Both the position numbers and the translations under genes were made by a program. The notes under the pieces were generated by a model. It saw only the letters and a list, made by a program, of their open reading frames with translations, did no database searches and was not told the DNA's origin. A DNA stretch of 64,000 nt from NCBI RefSeq assembly GCF_021010565.1, contig NZ_JAJNAY010000001.1, forward strand, positions 3,080,001 to 3,144,000, given 5' to 3'. This stretch comes from Chryseobacterium turcicum. GTDB lineage: Bacteria > Bacteroidota > Bacteroidia > Flavobacteriales > Weeksellaceae. Of the stretch, positions 15,153-24,784 are shown in pieces; position 1 is the stretch's first letter, and every line of letters starts with the position of its first letter.

Positions 15153-16820
15153 TTATCCGAATTTCTTTTTTCTTAACCAAAAGAACAATCCTCCTAAAAG
15201 TCCAATAATTGCTAAAGGAAGCAATAAATTCAGATATTGCCAGTTTGTTCTTTCATCAGCGATTCTGTGGCGGTCGAGAAGTCTTTCTTCGATATTTCTG
15301 TTTCTTAATTCCATCAGATTACTGTCATCGAGAAGATAATCTAAAGCATTTCTCAGGAATTGCTCATTACCGAATTGCTCTTCAGTTAACATATCAACTC
15401 CCAAAGGTAGAGCCTGTCCTTTGATTACTTTATTTCTACCCACATCTCCATCGGCAATCACAATCATTTTGTTTTCCGGGCTTGACGTTTTAAATCCTGG
15501 ATAAGATTTTCTTTCGATTCTTGAGGCATACGCAGAATTAAATTTTCCTTCCAAAGCAACCGCAAAAATCTTCGGTGTGCTTGGTTTTTCCATCTGCCCA
15601 AGACTGTCTACACTGGCAATTTCTTTCAGTTCGACATAGTTTGGAACCTGCTTTAATAAAGTTCTTTCGCTAGATTCAAATAAAACATGGGTTTTAAATT
15701 TTCTTCCACCCAAAGTATCAATTGATGTAGGAAACTCTAGTTTTACAGGATTGATATTTTTAGTAATCGGGTGGTCATGTTCTGCGATTCCCAATGGAAA
15801 ATAAGGCCACGGAAGACTTGTATATTGCGCATTTCCACCAACTTCTCCGGTCACCAATTTTAAAAGCGCATATTTTTTCACATCTTTTACCAAAGCATTG
15901 TTGATTCTCAGACCATAATTAAAGAAAAAATCGGTCATGTTGATATCTAAAGGGAAAGGCATTACTTTTTTAGACTTCGTCAACGTATCCATTTCAGCGT
16001 TTACAGCATCAATCATCCAAAGCGTTTTACCGCCATTCATAATGTATTGGTCAAGAATTACTTTTTCACCGTCTGTGAAAGCTTTTCTGGGTTTTGCAAT
16101 GACCAAAGCACTCATCTGTTTCAATAACGGAACGTCTGCCTGAGTGATTTCCACATTATTTTTTGGAACAATCGGCCCTGCATCATAGCTTTCCGTTGCT
16201 AATCTCATAAAGCTTTCAAATTCTGTCGGACTCAACTCATCCTGATTGACCAAAATTCCGACTTTCTTTTTCTTATTCGTCGCGACAGCTTTAATATTCG
16301 AAACTAAATTATATTCTAAATTTTCAATTGATTTTCTCAACTGGTCATCTGCATTAATATTCGACTGCTGTACAACCAAAGGAATAGAAATACCACCACC
16401 ATTATATTTTACCACCGCATAAGGGAATAAATAAATCTGGGTAACTTTTCCATCTTTAAAATCCGGAAGAACCGAAGGCTGCATTCCCATTGCCATCAAA
16501 GTGTCCTGCGACATTTTGGTTTTCATGGGGTCGATGAATTTAAAATCAATTTTCGGGTTAATTTTTCTGAATTCTTCCAGCATAAATTTAGTTTCACTCT
16601 GAAGCTGTTTAAAGCTTGCCGGAAAATCTCCTTCAAGGTAAACATCTACCGTTAAAGGTTTTTTTACCGATTCTAAAACTTTTATCGTATTTTCTGAAAG
16701 CGTATATCTTTTTTCTTTTGTTAAATCTAATCTGATGCCTGAAAATGCAAGAACCAATGCAACGACAAAAGTTCCAATCAATAAAATGGCAAATGGAGAT
16801 TTTAGGTTAATCTTCTTCAT
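15153..16820 (-). CDS. gldG: Gliding motility ABC transporter substrate-binding protein GldG
   Basis: A 555-residue membrane-anchored protein. It has an N-terminal membrane segment (FAILLIGTFVVALVLAFSGI), the long GldG/ABC_transp_aux extracytoplasmic region (LTKEKRYTLSENTIKVLESVKKPLTVDVYLEGDFP; KALVIAKPRKAFTDGEKVILDQYIMNGGKTLWMIDAVN) and a C-terminal anchor (YLNLLLPLAIIGLLGGLFFWL). With GldA and GldF it forms the ABC complex needed for gliding in Flavobacterium johnsoniae. It follows gldF by four bases. Confidence 0.95.
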   Translation of the reverse strand: MKKINLKSPFAILLIGTFVVALVLAFSGIRLDLTKEKRYTLSENTIKVLESVKKPLTVDVYLEGDFPASFKQLQSETKFMLEEFRKINPKIDFKFIDPMKTKMSQDTLMAMGMQPSVLPDFKDGKVTQIYLFPYAVVKYNGGGISIPLVVQQSNINADDQLRKSIENLEYNLVSNIKAVATNKKKKVGILVNQDELSPTEFESFMRLATESYDAGPIVPKNNVEITQADVPLLKQMSALVIAKPRKAFTDGEKVILDQYIMNGGKTLWMIDAVNAEMDTLTKSKKVMPFPLDINMTDFFFNYGLRINNALVKDVKKYALLKLVTGEVGGNAQYTSLPWPYFPLGIAEHDHPITKNINPVKLEFPTSIDTLGGRKFKTHVLFESSERTLLKQVPNYVELKEIASVDSLGQMEKPSTPKIFAVALEGKFNSAYASRIERKSYPGFKTSSPENKMIVIADGDVGRNKVIKGQALPLGVDMLTEEQFGNEQFLRNALDYLLDDSNLMELRNRNIEERLLDRHRIADERTNWQYLNLLLPLAIIGLLGGLFFWLRKKKFG

Positions 16821-16824
16821 GTTT

Positions 16825-17553
16825 TTACTTCTTTTTATTGATAAAATGATTAGACAATGTTAAGGTAAGACCAATGATGAAAACAAAATAAGCAACATCT
16901 TTAAAATCGATAAGACCTCTTGTAAATGCTAGAAAATGTTGATAAAAACCTACATTCTGCAAAATAAAATCTGCACCACCCAACAATTTATAACTTGCAA
17001 GTTGCTCAATTCCGAAATACATGATGAAACACATGAAAACTCCCAACAGATAAGCCATAATCTGGTTTTGAGAAAGCGATGAAGCTAAAATCCCTACTCC
17101 GGAAAATGCTGCTATCAGAATAATTAAACCGAAATAACTTCCGAAAGTCATTCCCATATCGATGTTTCCTTCAGGAACTCCCAAAACGTAAACCGTATAA
17201 AAGTAAATTACTGATGGAATCAGACATAAAATTCCAACGACCCAAACCGAAAGAAATTTCCCAGCAACCAAATCTGAAACTTTCAGAGGTTGGGAAAATA
17301 ACCAGTTTAAAGTTCCTGTCTGTTGCTCTTCTGCAAAAGTTTTCATCGACAATGCCGGAATAATAAACATCAGTAACCAAGGTACCAAAACGAAATAACT
17401 CTGTAAAGATGCTATTCCGATGTCGAAAATATTAGAATCATTTTCGAAGAAAAACAGAAACAAAGTCGTTATCAAGCTGAATGCCGCAATGATAATCCAT
17501 GCGCTCCAGTTCCCAAAATAACTCCAAAGTTCTTTTTTAAATATTGCAATCAT
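16825..17553 (-). CDS. gldF: Gliding motility ABC transporter permease GldF
   Basis: A 242-residue ABC-2-type permease with about six membrane segments. The motifs MKTFAEEQQTGTLNWLFSQPLKVSDLVAGKF and FKKELWSYFGNWSAWIII are characteristic of GldF. It is translated directly ahead of gldG (four-base gap), the same order as in other Flavobacteriia; the ATPase gldA is not in the window. Confidence 0.95.
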   Translation of the reverse strand: MIAIFKKELWSYFGNWSAWIIIAAFSLITTLFLFFFENDSNIFDIGIASLQSYFVLVPWLLMFIIPALSMKTFAEEQQTGTLNWLFSQPLKVSDLVAGKFLSVWVVGILCLIPSVIYFYTVYVLGVPEGNIDMGMTFGSYFGLIILIAAFSGVGILASSLSQNQIMAYLLGVFMCFIMYFGIEQLASYKLLGGADFILQNVGFYQHFLAFTRGLIDFKDVAYFVFIIGLTLTLSNHFINKKK

Positions 17554-17560
17554 ATATTAA

Positions 17561-17640
17561 TTTGATATTTGAGGTTTGAGATTTTAAATTCTAGATTCAA
17601 AAATTTAATTTCTCACTTATCACTTTTTACTTTTTATCTT
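17561..17640. repeat. Heptamer-phased segment, 11 consecutive 7-base units, overlapping the 3' end of hemJ
   Basis: From 17561 the sequence divides into units TTTGATA, TTTGAGG, TTTGAGA, TTTTAAA, TTCTAGA, TTCAAAA, ATTTAAT, TTCTCAC, TTATCAC, TTTTTAC, TTTTTAT. Almost every unit starts with TT and has A in its second half, so the period is kept while the words drift. It lies between gldF and hemJ and runs into the last codons of hemJ (stop at 17627). Confidence 0.7.
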
Positions 17641-18181
17641 TCCCTTTTTTATTCACAAGCTTCACCGTCATCATGATTAAAAATACCAGTACGAAAAATC
17701 CGGTAATTAATTGCCACCAATATTCAATAACCTGAGATTTTAAAATAACGGTAAAAACGACCAAAAATAAAATAAATGTGGCAATTTCGTTAGCCTGTCT
17801 TAGTTTTAAATTGGCTGTTTCTAGTGTTTTTCCGTTGATTTTTGCAAGATGTTTTACTTTTTTCCAGCACCAGTAATGGTAAATTGCCAATCCAATCAGG
17901 AAAGTCAGTTTTAAATGAAACCAAGGCATTTTCATTAAACCGGAATTCAGAAAAATCATGATCAATCCACAAATGGTCATAATAATCCCAGCTGGAACGG
18001 TGATAATATTCCATAATCTGCGAGCCATAAATGTATATTGCTCTCTCAGAATCGTCTTTTTGTCTTCGGAAAAGGCATCAGTATCTTTATAGTACACAAA
18101 AATTCTTACGAGATAAAAAATTCCCGCAAAATAGCTGACCATAAAAATAATGTGTAAGGCTTTTATTATTGTGTAAAGCAT
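17627..18181 (-). CDS. hemJ: HemJ/CopD family protein, probable protoporphyrinogen oxidase
   Basis: A 184-residue membrane protein with four to five helices. The opening KALHIIFMVSYFAGIFYLVRIFVYY, the ARRLWNIITVPAG loop and PWFHLKLTFLIGLAIYHYW are hallmarks of HemJ, the oxygen-independent protoporphyrinogen IX oxidase found where hemG and hemY are missing. Conserved His10 and the Lys of FHLKL are present. It would act in the inner membrane in late heme synthesis. The C-terminal tail (KLVNKKGKDKK) is encoded within a heptamer-phased stretch. Confidence 0.88.
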   Translation of the reverse strand: MLYTIIKALHIIFMVSYFAGIFYLVRIFVYYKDTDAFSEDKKTILREQYTFMARRLWNIITVPAGIIMTICGLIMIFLNSGLMKMPWFHLKLTFLIGLAIYHYWCWKKVKHLAKINGKTLETANLKLRQANEIATFILFLVVFTVILKSQVIEYWWQLITGFFVLVFLIMMTVKLVNKKGKDKK

Positions 18182-18195
18182 TTTAAATCAATAAA

Positions 18196-18654
18196 TTATT
18201 TTATATGAATAATTTCACAATCTTTATCAAAGTTTTTCAAATAATCGAAAAATAAACTTTTTTTCTTTCTTAATCGAAAATAACCTGAAAATATAATAAA
18301 TCCTAGAATAGCTAGATAAATGGGTATCAAAGAATAAGTTCCATCGTAATTTTTAATTACAAGAAGTAATATAAAACTTAAAAAAATTAAATAAAGCAAT
18401 ACTTCATAATATTCAAATCCAACAGATAGCTCAAAACTTTCCTCATTATCTCTATTCAAAATAAAATTTCCTTTGAAGGTTGGAGAATCACCTCCTCCCA
18501 TCAATTTTATTTTAAATCCATTTTCACTTACTTTTCCCTTAAAGCTTTTACCAAAATAATTGGGGAAACCTTGAAATATATCTTTTTCAATATTTTCTAA
18601 AACCTCACATTTTGGCTTAGAAAACTCTAATATATATCTTGATTTAAAAAACAT
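18196..18654 (-). CDS. Hypothetical membrane protein
   Basis: A 152-residue protein of unknown family. The first 80 residues are a soluble, probably beta-rich region (SKPKCEVLENIEKDIFQGFPNYFGKSFKGKV), followed by two adjacent membrane helices (VLLYLIFLSFILLLVI and IPIYLAILGFIIFSGYF) and a short basic-acidic cytoplasmic tail. It begins upstream of hemJ on the same strand with a 14-base gap, so it may share that transcript. Confidence 0.65.
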   Translation of the reverse strand: MFFKSRYILEFSKPKCEVLENIEKDIFQGFPNYFGKSFKGKVSENGFKIKLMGGGDSPTFKGNFILNRDNEESFELSVGFEYYEVLLYLIFLSFILLLVIKNYDGTYSLIPIYLAILGFIIFSGYFRLRKKKSLFFDYLKNFDKDCEIIHIK

Positions 18655-18775
18655 TTAAGTGAAAATTAAGCGCAAATATAATGATTTTGTTACTCAACTT
18701 AAGCTAAAAAACTTCATCAATATTATGTCTAAAAAATTATTTAAGATTTGTTGAAAATTTAAGGTTTAGAAAGGT

Positions 18776-19216
18776 TTATTGATTGATTGAAATACTGTCG
18801 ATTTTTTTACCATCAGTGTATTTTTTTATATGCTTCAACTTTCCGTTTTCGTCATAAAACTTCCAGTCTCCGAAATAATACCAATGGCGTTCGTTTTCAG
18901 AAATATCAAGCTTTGATTGTCCACGCTCCATAATGTTTCCATTTTTATGATACACAAACATTTTGATTTTCTTCTTTTGTATTTTTTCTTTTTGATAGAG
19001 TTTATCGTCAATAAATGTTTTCCAAACGCCAATTTTTTCACCTGTATTGTATTTTCCTATAACAATTAAGGTATCATTATCTACAGGATATTTCTCTATC
19101 CATTTTCCATGTCTCTTTTGAGATTTTTCGGAAATCTTAATGTATTGATTCGTTTTGGTTTTGCATGAAGCGAAAACAAAAAATGATAACACGATGAGTA
19201 AGAAATTTTTAAGCAT
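18776..19216 (-). CDS. MORN/YwqK-like repeat lipoprotein
   Basis: A 146-residue exported lipoprotein with signal MLKNFLLIVLSFFVFASC (lipobox FASC). The mature part carries MORN-variant repeats of the YwqK type (RHGKWIEKYPVDNDTLIVIGKYNTGEKIGVWKTF; YHKNGNIMERGQ; YFGDWKFYDENGKLKHIKKYTDGK). Such proteins are often annotated as YwqK family antitoxins, but no partner toxin is visible and a structural or envelope role is equally possible. Confidence 0.78.
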   Translation of the reverse strand: MLKNFLLIVLSFFVFASCKTKTNQYIKISEKSQKRHGKWIEKYPVDNDTLIVIGKYNTGEKIGVWKTFIDDKLYQKEKIQKKKIKMFVYHKNGNIMERGQSKLDISENERHWYYFGDWKFYDENGKLKHIKKYTDGKKIDSISINQ

Positions 19217-19218
19217 AA

Positions 19219-19256
19219 AAAAACAGAATTTCTGTAAATATAGAAATTCTGTTTTT
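19219..19256 (-). terminator. Terminator of kbl
   Basis: A 15-base perfect stem (AAAAACAGAATTTCT paired with AGAAATTCTGTTTTT) around an eight-base loop. It lies 3' of kbl on the minus strand and just upstream of the MORN lipoprotein gene. Confidence 0.88.
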
Positions 19257-19285
19257 ATTCTACAATTGTAGAATAGTTTATTTTT

Positions 19286-20482
19286 TTAAGAAATTACTCC
19301 TAATTCTTTTCCTACTTTCTCAAAAGCAGCAATTGCTTTATCTACATGTTCTCTTGTATGTGCCGCAGAAAGTTGTACTCTGATTCTCGCTTTTTCTTTC
19401 GGTACAACCGGATAGAAGAAACCAATTACATAGATACCTTCATCCATTAGTTTCTCAGCCATTTTCTGAGCCAATTTTGCATCGTACAACATTACAGGAA
19501 CAATCGCAGCATCACCATCAGGAATATCAAAACCTTTTGCTTTCATCTCTGTTCTGAAATACTCTGCATTTTCCATTACGGTATCACGTAAAGAAGTGTC
19601 ATCAGAAATCATTTCTAACACCTTCAAAGCAGCACCAACAATTCCTGGCGCCAAAGAGTTTGAAAACAAATAAGGTCTAGAACGCTGTCTCAACATATCG
19701 ATGATTTCTTTTTTACCAGACGTAAATCCGCCTAAAGCACCACCTAAAGCTTTTCCTAACGTAGAAGTAATAATATCTACTCTACCCATTACTTCGTTGG
19801 CTTCGTGAGTACCACGACCCGTTTTTCCGATGAAACCAGTTGCATGAGAATCATCAACCATTACCAAAGCATCGTATTTATCAGCCAAATCACAAACTCC
19901 TTTTAGGTCGGCAACAATTCCGTCCATTGAGAAAACTCCGTCTGTAACGATAATTTTGAATCTATGATTTTTTTCAGAAGCAGCAATTAATTGAGCTTCC
20001 AAATCTGCCATATTATTGTTTTTATAACGGTATCTTGCCGCTTTACAAAGACGTACTCCGTCAATAATTGATGCGTGGTTTAATTCATCAGAAATAATCG
20101 CATCTTCATCTGTAAATAATGGTTCGAAAACACCTCCGTTTGCATCAAAACATGCTGCGTAAAGAATTGTGTCTTCTAAGCCTAAAAATTCTGCAATTTT
20201 CTCTTCCAACTGCTTGTGAATATCTTGAGTTCCGCAGATAAAACGTACCGAAGACATCCCGTAACCATGAGATGCAACCATATCCTGCGAAGCTTTCATT
20301 ACTTCAGGATGATTTGATAATCCTAAATAATTGTTGGCGCAAAAGTTCAGAAGTTTTTTTCCATTAGCTTCTATTTCTGCACTTTGCTGAGAAGTGATGA
20401 TTCTTTCTTTTTTAAAAAGACCATCATTTTCTATATTATTCAGTTCATTTTTTAGATTTTCAAGATACTTTTCAGAGATCAT
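19286..20482 (-). CDS. kbl: Glycine C-acetyltransferase (2-amino-3-ketobutyrate CoA ligase)
   Basis: A 398-residue PLP enzyme of the alpha-oxoamine synthase family, the normal Kbl length. It cleaves 2-amino-3-oxobutyrate with CoA to glycine and acetyl-CoA, the second step of threonine breakdown. Visible motifs are [12 protein letters not shown] at 50-61, [10 protein letters not shown] (210-219, PLP ring contact) and the PLP lysine in [10 protein letters not shown] (Lys244). Serine palmitoyltransferase and BioF are relatives, but length and overall sequence favour Kbl. Monocistronic, with its own terminator. Confidence 0.93.
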   Translation of the reverse strand: MISEKYLENLKNELNNIENDGLFKKERIITSQQSAEIEANGKKLLNFCANNYLGLSNHPEVMKASQDMVASHGYGMSSVRFICGTQDIHKQLEEKIAEFLGLEDTILYAACFDANGGVFEPLFTDEDAIISDELNHASIIDGVRLCKAARYRYKNNNMADLEAQLIAASEKNHRFKIIVTDGVFSMDGIVADLKGVCDLADKYDALVMVDDSHATGFIGKTGRGTHEANEVMGRVDIITSTLGKALGGALGGFTSGKKEIIDMLRQRSRPYLFSNSLAPGIVGAALKVLEMISDDTSLRDTVMENAEYFRTEMKAKGFDIPDGDAAIVPVMLYDAKLAQKMAEKLMDEGIYVIGFFYPVVPKEKARIRVQLSAAHTREHVDKAIAAFEKVGKELGVIS

Positions 20483-20638
20483 TATAATTAAATTTAAGTT
20501 GCGCTAATTTAATAAAAACGTATTAAAGAAAATAAGTTTCGACATCTTTATTGTTTTTTTGGTTATTAATCATCTACAAGCCCTCATCAAAAGAGCTATT
20601 TCACCTCTTTAGTTTAACATCAAAAGCAAGAAACAAAA

Positions 20639-20662
20639 AAAGCTTTCACGAATGAAAGCTTT
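20639..20662 (-). terminator. Terminator of the 20686 lipoprotein gene
   Basis: A ten-base perfect stem (AAAGCTTTCA paired with TGAAAGCTTT) with loop CGAA. On the minus strand it is followed by Ts. Confidence 0.88.
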
Positions 20663-20685
20663 AAAAGTGCAAAAATGATTTGCAG

Positions 20686-21093
20686 TTATTTTTTTACTTC
20701 AATTTTTTTATAAACAATTCCCTGTAAAGATTTTACACGATCTGTACATTCATCGGAAATATGTGTCATCACAAGATTCTCACCAATTACGTCACATTTG
20801 TATTTGCCTTTTGCTCCTACATTACAAGGTGTTCCCCCTGAATTTTTCACTATATTGATTTCGCCATTACTCAATGTGTAAGTCATCGTTTCGATTACTT
20901 TATTATCGAGCAGTACATCAATTTTATCTTTCGAGAATTTTAAATCAATCTCAGCTTCATGAGGAATTTTCGCCAATCCTCTCCATTGTGTGTCTAGTAA
21001 AGGATTGTCTGATTTTTTAGATTCACATGAGGTGAAATTAAACATTAAAAACGCCAATAAAAGAAAATTGACAAAGAATAAATTTGTTTTCAT
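20686..21093 (-). CDS. Small exported lipoprotein, unknown family
   Basis: A 135-residue lipoprotein: signal MKTNLFFVNFLLLAFLMFNFTSC with lipobox FTSC. The mature part looks like a small beta-sandwich or barrel (TQWRGLAKIPHEAEIDLKFSKDKIDVLL) with three cysteines (NSGGTPCNVG, YKCDVIG, DECTDR), possibly disulfide-bonded. No named family recognised. A -7-like box TATATTTG lies on the minus strand at plus 21119-21126. Confidence 0.75.
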   Translation of the reverse strand: MKTNLFFVNFLLLAFLMFNFTSCESKKSDNPLLDTQWRGLAKIPHEAEIDLKFSKDKIDVLLDNKVIETMTYTLSNGEINIVKNSGGTPCNVGAKGKYKCDVIGENLVMTHISDECTDRVKSLQGIVYKKIEVKK

Positions 21094-21118
21094 AAGTATT
21101 AATTATTTTGTTTATAAA

Positions 21119-21126
21119 CAAATATA
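21119..21126 (-). promoter_or_regulatory. -7 promoter box of the 20686 lipoprotein gene
   Basis: Minus-strand TATATTTG matches TAnnTTTG, 25 bases before the ATG. Confidence 0.4.
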
Positions 21127-21155
21127 CATTGAAAATCAATACAATGATTTATTTT

Positions 21156-23078
21156 TTATTCTTTTACAAATTTTAAATTAGAATTTAAAATCTTGATAAA
21201 GTAAACTCCTTTCTGTAGCAGAGATACGTCTATTTTTTTATCCGTTTTACCTTTTTTCACCAACCTTCCGTCTGCCGTAAAAATATCATACCCAGTTTCT
21301 TTTTTCAACCCCAAAACAAACAGTTGCTCTTTCACAGGATTAGGATAAATGCTGAATTCTTCAGTTTTAAAATCTGCAGTACTCAAACTATTATCCTGAG
21401 AAACTGTTGAGTTTTTTTCTACTATTTGGTATTCATAATTAAACTGTACGCTAGCAATCGGAAAAGTTACAGCTTCTGTGAAATATTGATTATTGAACGT
21501 ATTATTTAAAGCAAAAAAAGCAGTCTGACCACCAGTTCCTGTAACTTTTATCGGTAAAGGCATTTCAAAAAAGCTAACCGATGCATGGCTTTGCGTCTGT
21601 GACGCTTTAAAAGTCACTTGATTTCCCACCTGTTTCCATCGGATATCGTATGTAGGATAACCTTGTCCGTAAATCCAATCGTTAAAAAATTCTGTAAAAT
21701 CTTTGCCTGTTGACGTTAATAAAGAAGCATTTAAATCTGCAGTTCTAGCATAGCTGTACGCTAAATTTGGTCGCGCATGATAGTCTTTTAATGCCTGATA
21801 AAATACGGCATCACCCAAAATCCATTTAATCATTCTTACTGTATATCCACCTTTAGAATATGATAATCTTCCACTAAAAATAGCATTGGTATTTCCTAAA
21901 TTACTGTCTGCCACATACACACTTCCACCCGCAATACTGGTAATATAATTTTTTTCACCTAAAAGATAATTAAGAAAATCGGCATTGCTCATAAGCAGTT
22001 TTTCGTAGGCAAGATGCTCTCCAAAAGTCGCAAAACCTTCATTTAGCCAGATATCATTCCATGCACCGCACGTTACTTTATCACCGAACCATTGATGCGC
22101 CAGCTCATGAGCAATTAACTGTTTACTCCAAGATCCCATTGAAGACATGGTTTGATGTTCCATACCTCCACCCGCTTCAAATTCCATATGTCCATACTTT
22201 TCATTACGGAAAGGATACGCTCCGAAATAATTTTCAAAAGTATTCATTACCGTTTTCGTCCATTCTATATTTGCCATACTTGTTGCATTTGCATTTGTAG
22301 ATGGATAAATATAATTAACAAAAGGAAAAGGTGGATTTCCCATGGTATCATTTAGCATTACAAAATTTGTAATAGAAAGTGCTATTAAATAAGCAGCAGT
22401 AGGATATTGCGTTCTCCAAAAAGTACGTTTTGTGCCATTTCCTAAAACAGTTTCAGACATAAATTTACCATTGGCTGCAACATTATACTGAGTAGGAGTC
22501 GTCACTTTTATATCAAATCTATCAATTTTATCATTTAAACTTTGCTTTGTAGGAAACCAATCTTGTGCTCCATAAGGTTCGTTTAAAGTAGAAAGAATGG
22601 GCGTTCCGCCTTGAGAGCCATTAAAAAACGCGTTACTCGCCGTATCTGGAGCTCCACTGTAATTAATCGTAAGAGAATCTAAAACATTAGCAGGCAGAGA
22701 AGCTGTAAAGTTTATCTTTAGTTCTTTAGTCGATAATTGCTGAAAAGTAAGATTCTGACCATGATAATTTACCTGAGAAACGGTAAGATTATTATTAAGG
22801 TCAAAATAAATTGTATTCAACGCTTGTGAAGGCTTGAAGTGTGACGTTACCGATCCCGAAATATTATAAACGGAAGGATTGATAGATACATCCATCCTCT
22901 GATACTGTAAATCGTAGTTTAACGTATTGGGATTGGTATTTCCTGCAGCCATTTTAGCTGCATAAGATTTCATTTCTTTGTTTAATAAACCTTTTTTATC
23001 TACGTTTTCATTTTGGTTTTGAGCCGATAAAGTATGAAAAGCAAAGATGCTTACACAGAAAAGGTAAAATTTTCTCAT
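21156..23078 (-). CDS. Secreted M1 family metallo-aminopeptidase with T9SS sorting domain
   Basis: A 640-residue gluzincin. The start is set at the ATG giving the signal peptide MRKFYLFCVSIFAFHTLSAQ; the open frame runs 15 codons further without signal character. The M1 beta-domain is at about 50-240, the substrate motif GGGMEHQ (variant of GxMEN) at 303-309, the zinc site HELAH at 324-328 with Glu347 in NEGFA. The last 75 residues are a type A T9SS sorting domain (FSIYPNPVKEQLFV ... KGVYFIKI), so the enzyme should be secreted or anchored at the cell surface to trim peptides. Confidence 0.93.
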   Translation of the reverse strand: MRKFYLFCVSIFAFHTLSAQNQNENVDKKGLLNKEMKSYAAKMAAGNTNPNTLNYDLQYQRMDVSINPSVYNISGSVTSHFKPSQALNTIYFDLNNNLTVSQVNYHGQNLTFQQLSTKELKINFTASLPANVLDSLTINYSGAPDTASNAFFNGSQGGTPILSTLNEPYGAQDWFPTKQSLNDKIDRFDIKVTTPTQYNVAANGKFMSETVLGNGTKRTFWRTQYPTAAYLIALSITNFVMLNDTMGNPPFPFVNYIYPSTNANATSMANIEWTKTVMNTFENYFGAYPFRNEKYGHMEFEAGGGMEHQTMSSMGSWSKQLIAHELAHQWFGDKVTCGAWNDIWLNEGFATFGEHLAYEKLLMSNADFLNYLLGEKNYITSIAGGSVYVADSNLGNTNAIFSGRLSYSKGGYTVRMIKWILGDAVFYQALKDYHARPNLAYSYARTADLNASLLTSTGKDFTEFFNDWIYGQGYPTYDIRWKQVGNQVTFKASQTQSHASVSFFEMPLPIKVTGTGGQTAFFALNNTFNNQYFTEAVTFPIASVQFNYEYQIVEKNSTVSQDNSLSTADFKTEEFSIYPNPVKEQLFVLGLKKETGYDIFTADGRLVKKGKTDKKIDVSLLQKGVYFIKILNSNLKFVKE

Positions 23079-23108
23079 TGTCAAATAATTAGGGATTAAA
23101 GATAAAAA

Positions 23109-23137
23109 AAACCTTTCAATCAATGATTAAAAGGTTT
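23109..23137 (-). terminator. Terminator of dacB
   Basis: An eight-base stem (AAACCTTT paired with AAAGGTTT) with a 13-base loop. On the minus strand it is followed by eight Ts. Confidence 0.75.
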
Positions 23138-23157
23138 AAATATGAAATTAATATTTT

Positions 23158-24624
23158 TTATAAGTCTAAAGTAGGTTGCAGTATTTTTTCCATTTTACTT
23201 TTCACCTGCCCGACAGAGCCTGCATAATTGTTTACCATCAAAGAGAAAACAAGCGTTCTTCCTGAGTTGGTTTTTAAGTATCCAGCTAAAGTTTTCACTT
23301 TATTTAAAGTTCCTGTTTTTGCAAAAACCTGTCCGTTTCCTTCACCTAAAAACATACTTTTAAGCGTTCCCGACTGTCCGCCAATCGGAAGAGAGTTAAA
23401 ATATGTTTTGTAAAATTTCTCGTCCATCAAAGAACTAAGATATTTTACCTGCGAAATCGGAGTCACTTTATTGCTTCTAGACAAACCGCTTCCATCCATG
23501 TAGTTTAATCCTTCTACATCAAATGCGATATCTTTTAAGTGATTATTAACTACTACTCTTCCAGATTCTGAAGTCTGATCTCCCATTTTCTGGAAACCCA
23601 CAGTTTTTAGCAATGCTTCCGCTAACGAGTTATCACTTCTCTGATTGGTATAATAAATAATATCACCCAAAGTCGGAGATTTGTAAGCAGCAATCATTTT
23701 TCTAGCTTCTGGTGTAGCATCTGTCATTTTAGGAGTGACTTTTCCAGTCACTGCAACACCACTTTTTACCAAAGTTGCTCTGAATGAGTTGGCAAGGAAA
23801 GCTGGAGCATCAGGTAATTTTGTAGTTAATGTTCCGTTACCTTCGTATTTTTCAGCATATACCATTTTATTGGCATAAGGTGAAACATAGAAAAACTTCT
23901 TATCGGCTGCAGCATTCATTGATTTCTTTACGATAAGCTTCTCATTGGCAGGATTAATCTCTTTGGTGGTACCAACAGGAAGATAATAGTTATTGTTTTC
24001 TAGCCAAACAACATTTTCCGGAAGTGCCGAAATGTTACCTTTGAAAAGCGCTGTCTGAATAACAATATCACCATTTACTTTTTTAATACCTTCACGAGCC
24101 ATTCCGCCTGCGAAATCTGAAACGATATCTTTGTAAGACCAAGCTCCCGCTTTATTAGTTCCCAATGAAGGGTCACCACTTCCTACAATATACAGATTAC
24201 CGTTTAAAACTCCATTCTCATCGATTTCTCCCGAATATTCTAGCTGCGTCATCCAACGGTAATTTTCACCCAACATGCTTATTGCAGTTTCGGTGGTCAA
24301 CAATTTGGTTGTAGAAGCAGGAACAAGCGGAGTATTTTCGTTGTACGAAGAAATTATTTTCTTCGTTTTTGGGTCGTAGACTACAAATCCCCAAGTTGCA
24401 TTTTTCAATACGGGGTCTGTCATCATTGTGTTTACACTGATGTCTACAAGTTCTTTTGGCGACAAAATAGCCTTTTCAACATACGCAACTGGCGATGGAA
24501 GATTTAAGCTTGTTTTGTTGTCATAATTCTGAGAGTAAAGAACTGTAGAAACGGTTGATTGGGCAAGTAAAAAACCAGCAGTCAGAACCGTAACACCTGA
24601 GATATATTTTCTGAAATTTACCAT
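23158..24624 (-). CDS. dacB: D-alanyl-D-alanine carboxypeptidase/endopeptidase (PBP4 type, S13)
   Basis: A 488-residue periplasmic penicillin-binding protein of peptidase family S13. It has an N-terminal signal (ISGVTVLTAGFLLAQS) and all three active-site motifs: SxxK as STTK (104-107), SxN as SDN in the RSDNSLAEALLK segment, and KTG in FAKTGTLNKVKTLAGY. It trims and opens peptide cross-links of peptidoglycan. Length and order of motifs are normal for the family. Own terminator at 23109. Confidence 0.93.
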   Translation of the reverse strand: MVNFRKYISGVTVLTAGFLLAQSTVSTVLYSQNYDNKTSLNLPSPVAYVEKAILSPKELVDISVNTMMTDPVLKNATWGFVVYDPKTKKIISSYNENTPLVPASTTKLLTTETAISMLGENYRWMTQLEYSGEIDENGVLNGNLYIVGSGDPSLGTNKAGAWSYKDIVSDFAGGMAREGIKKVNGDIVIQTALFKGNISALPENVVWLENNNYYLPVGTTKEINPANEKLIVKKSMNAAADKKFFYVSPYANKMVYAEKYEGNGTLTTKLPDAPAFLANSFRATLVKSGVAVTGKVTPKMTDATPEARKMIAAYKSPTLGDIIYYTNQRSDNSLAEALLKTVGFQKMGDQTSESGRVVVNNHLKDIAFDVEGLNYMDGSGLSRSNKVTPISQVKYLSSLMDEKFYKTYFNSLPIGGQSGTLKSMFLGEGNGQVFAKTGTLNKVKTLAGYLKTNSGRTLVFSLMVNNYAGSVGQVKSKMEKILQPTLDL

Positions 24625-24784
24625 CTAATTTTTCTTTTCGTTATATTTTGGATGATATAAAAATCGATTAGTTAAATCCATTCATTTCATTCCAAACATA
24701 TAATTAACGTTCAAATGTAGAAATTATTATGGTATGGTAGTTCAGTAGACTATGATAAAAGGCTATAAAATATGTTAAAGTTTG

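Noticed and set aside
18776..19216. Toxin-antitoxin pair around the YwqK-like lipoprotein
   Set aside because: The protein is an exported lipoprotein and no toxin-like gene is adjacent, so the antitoxin label of the family is not adopted.
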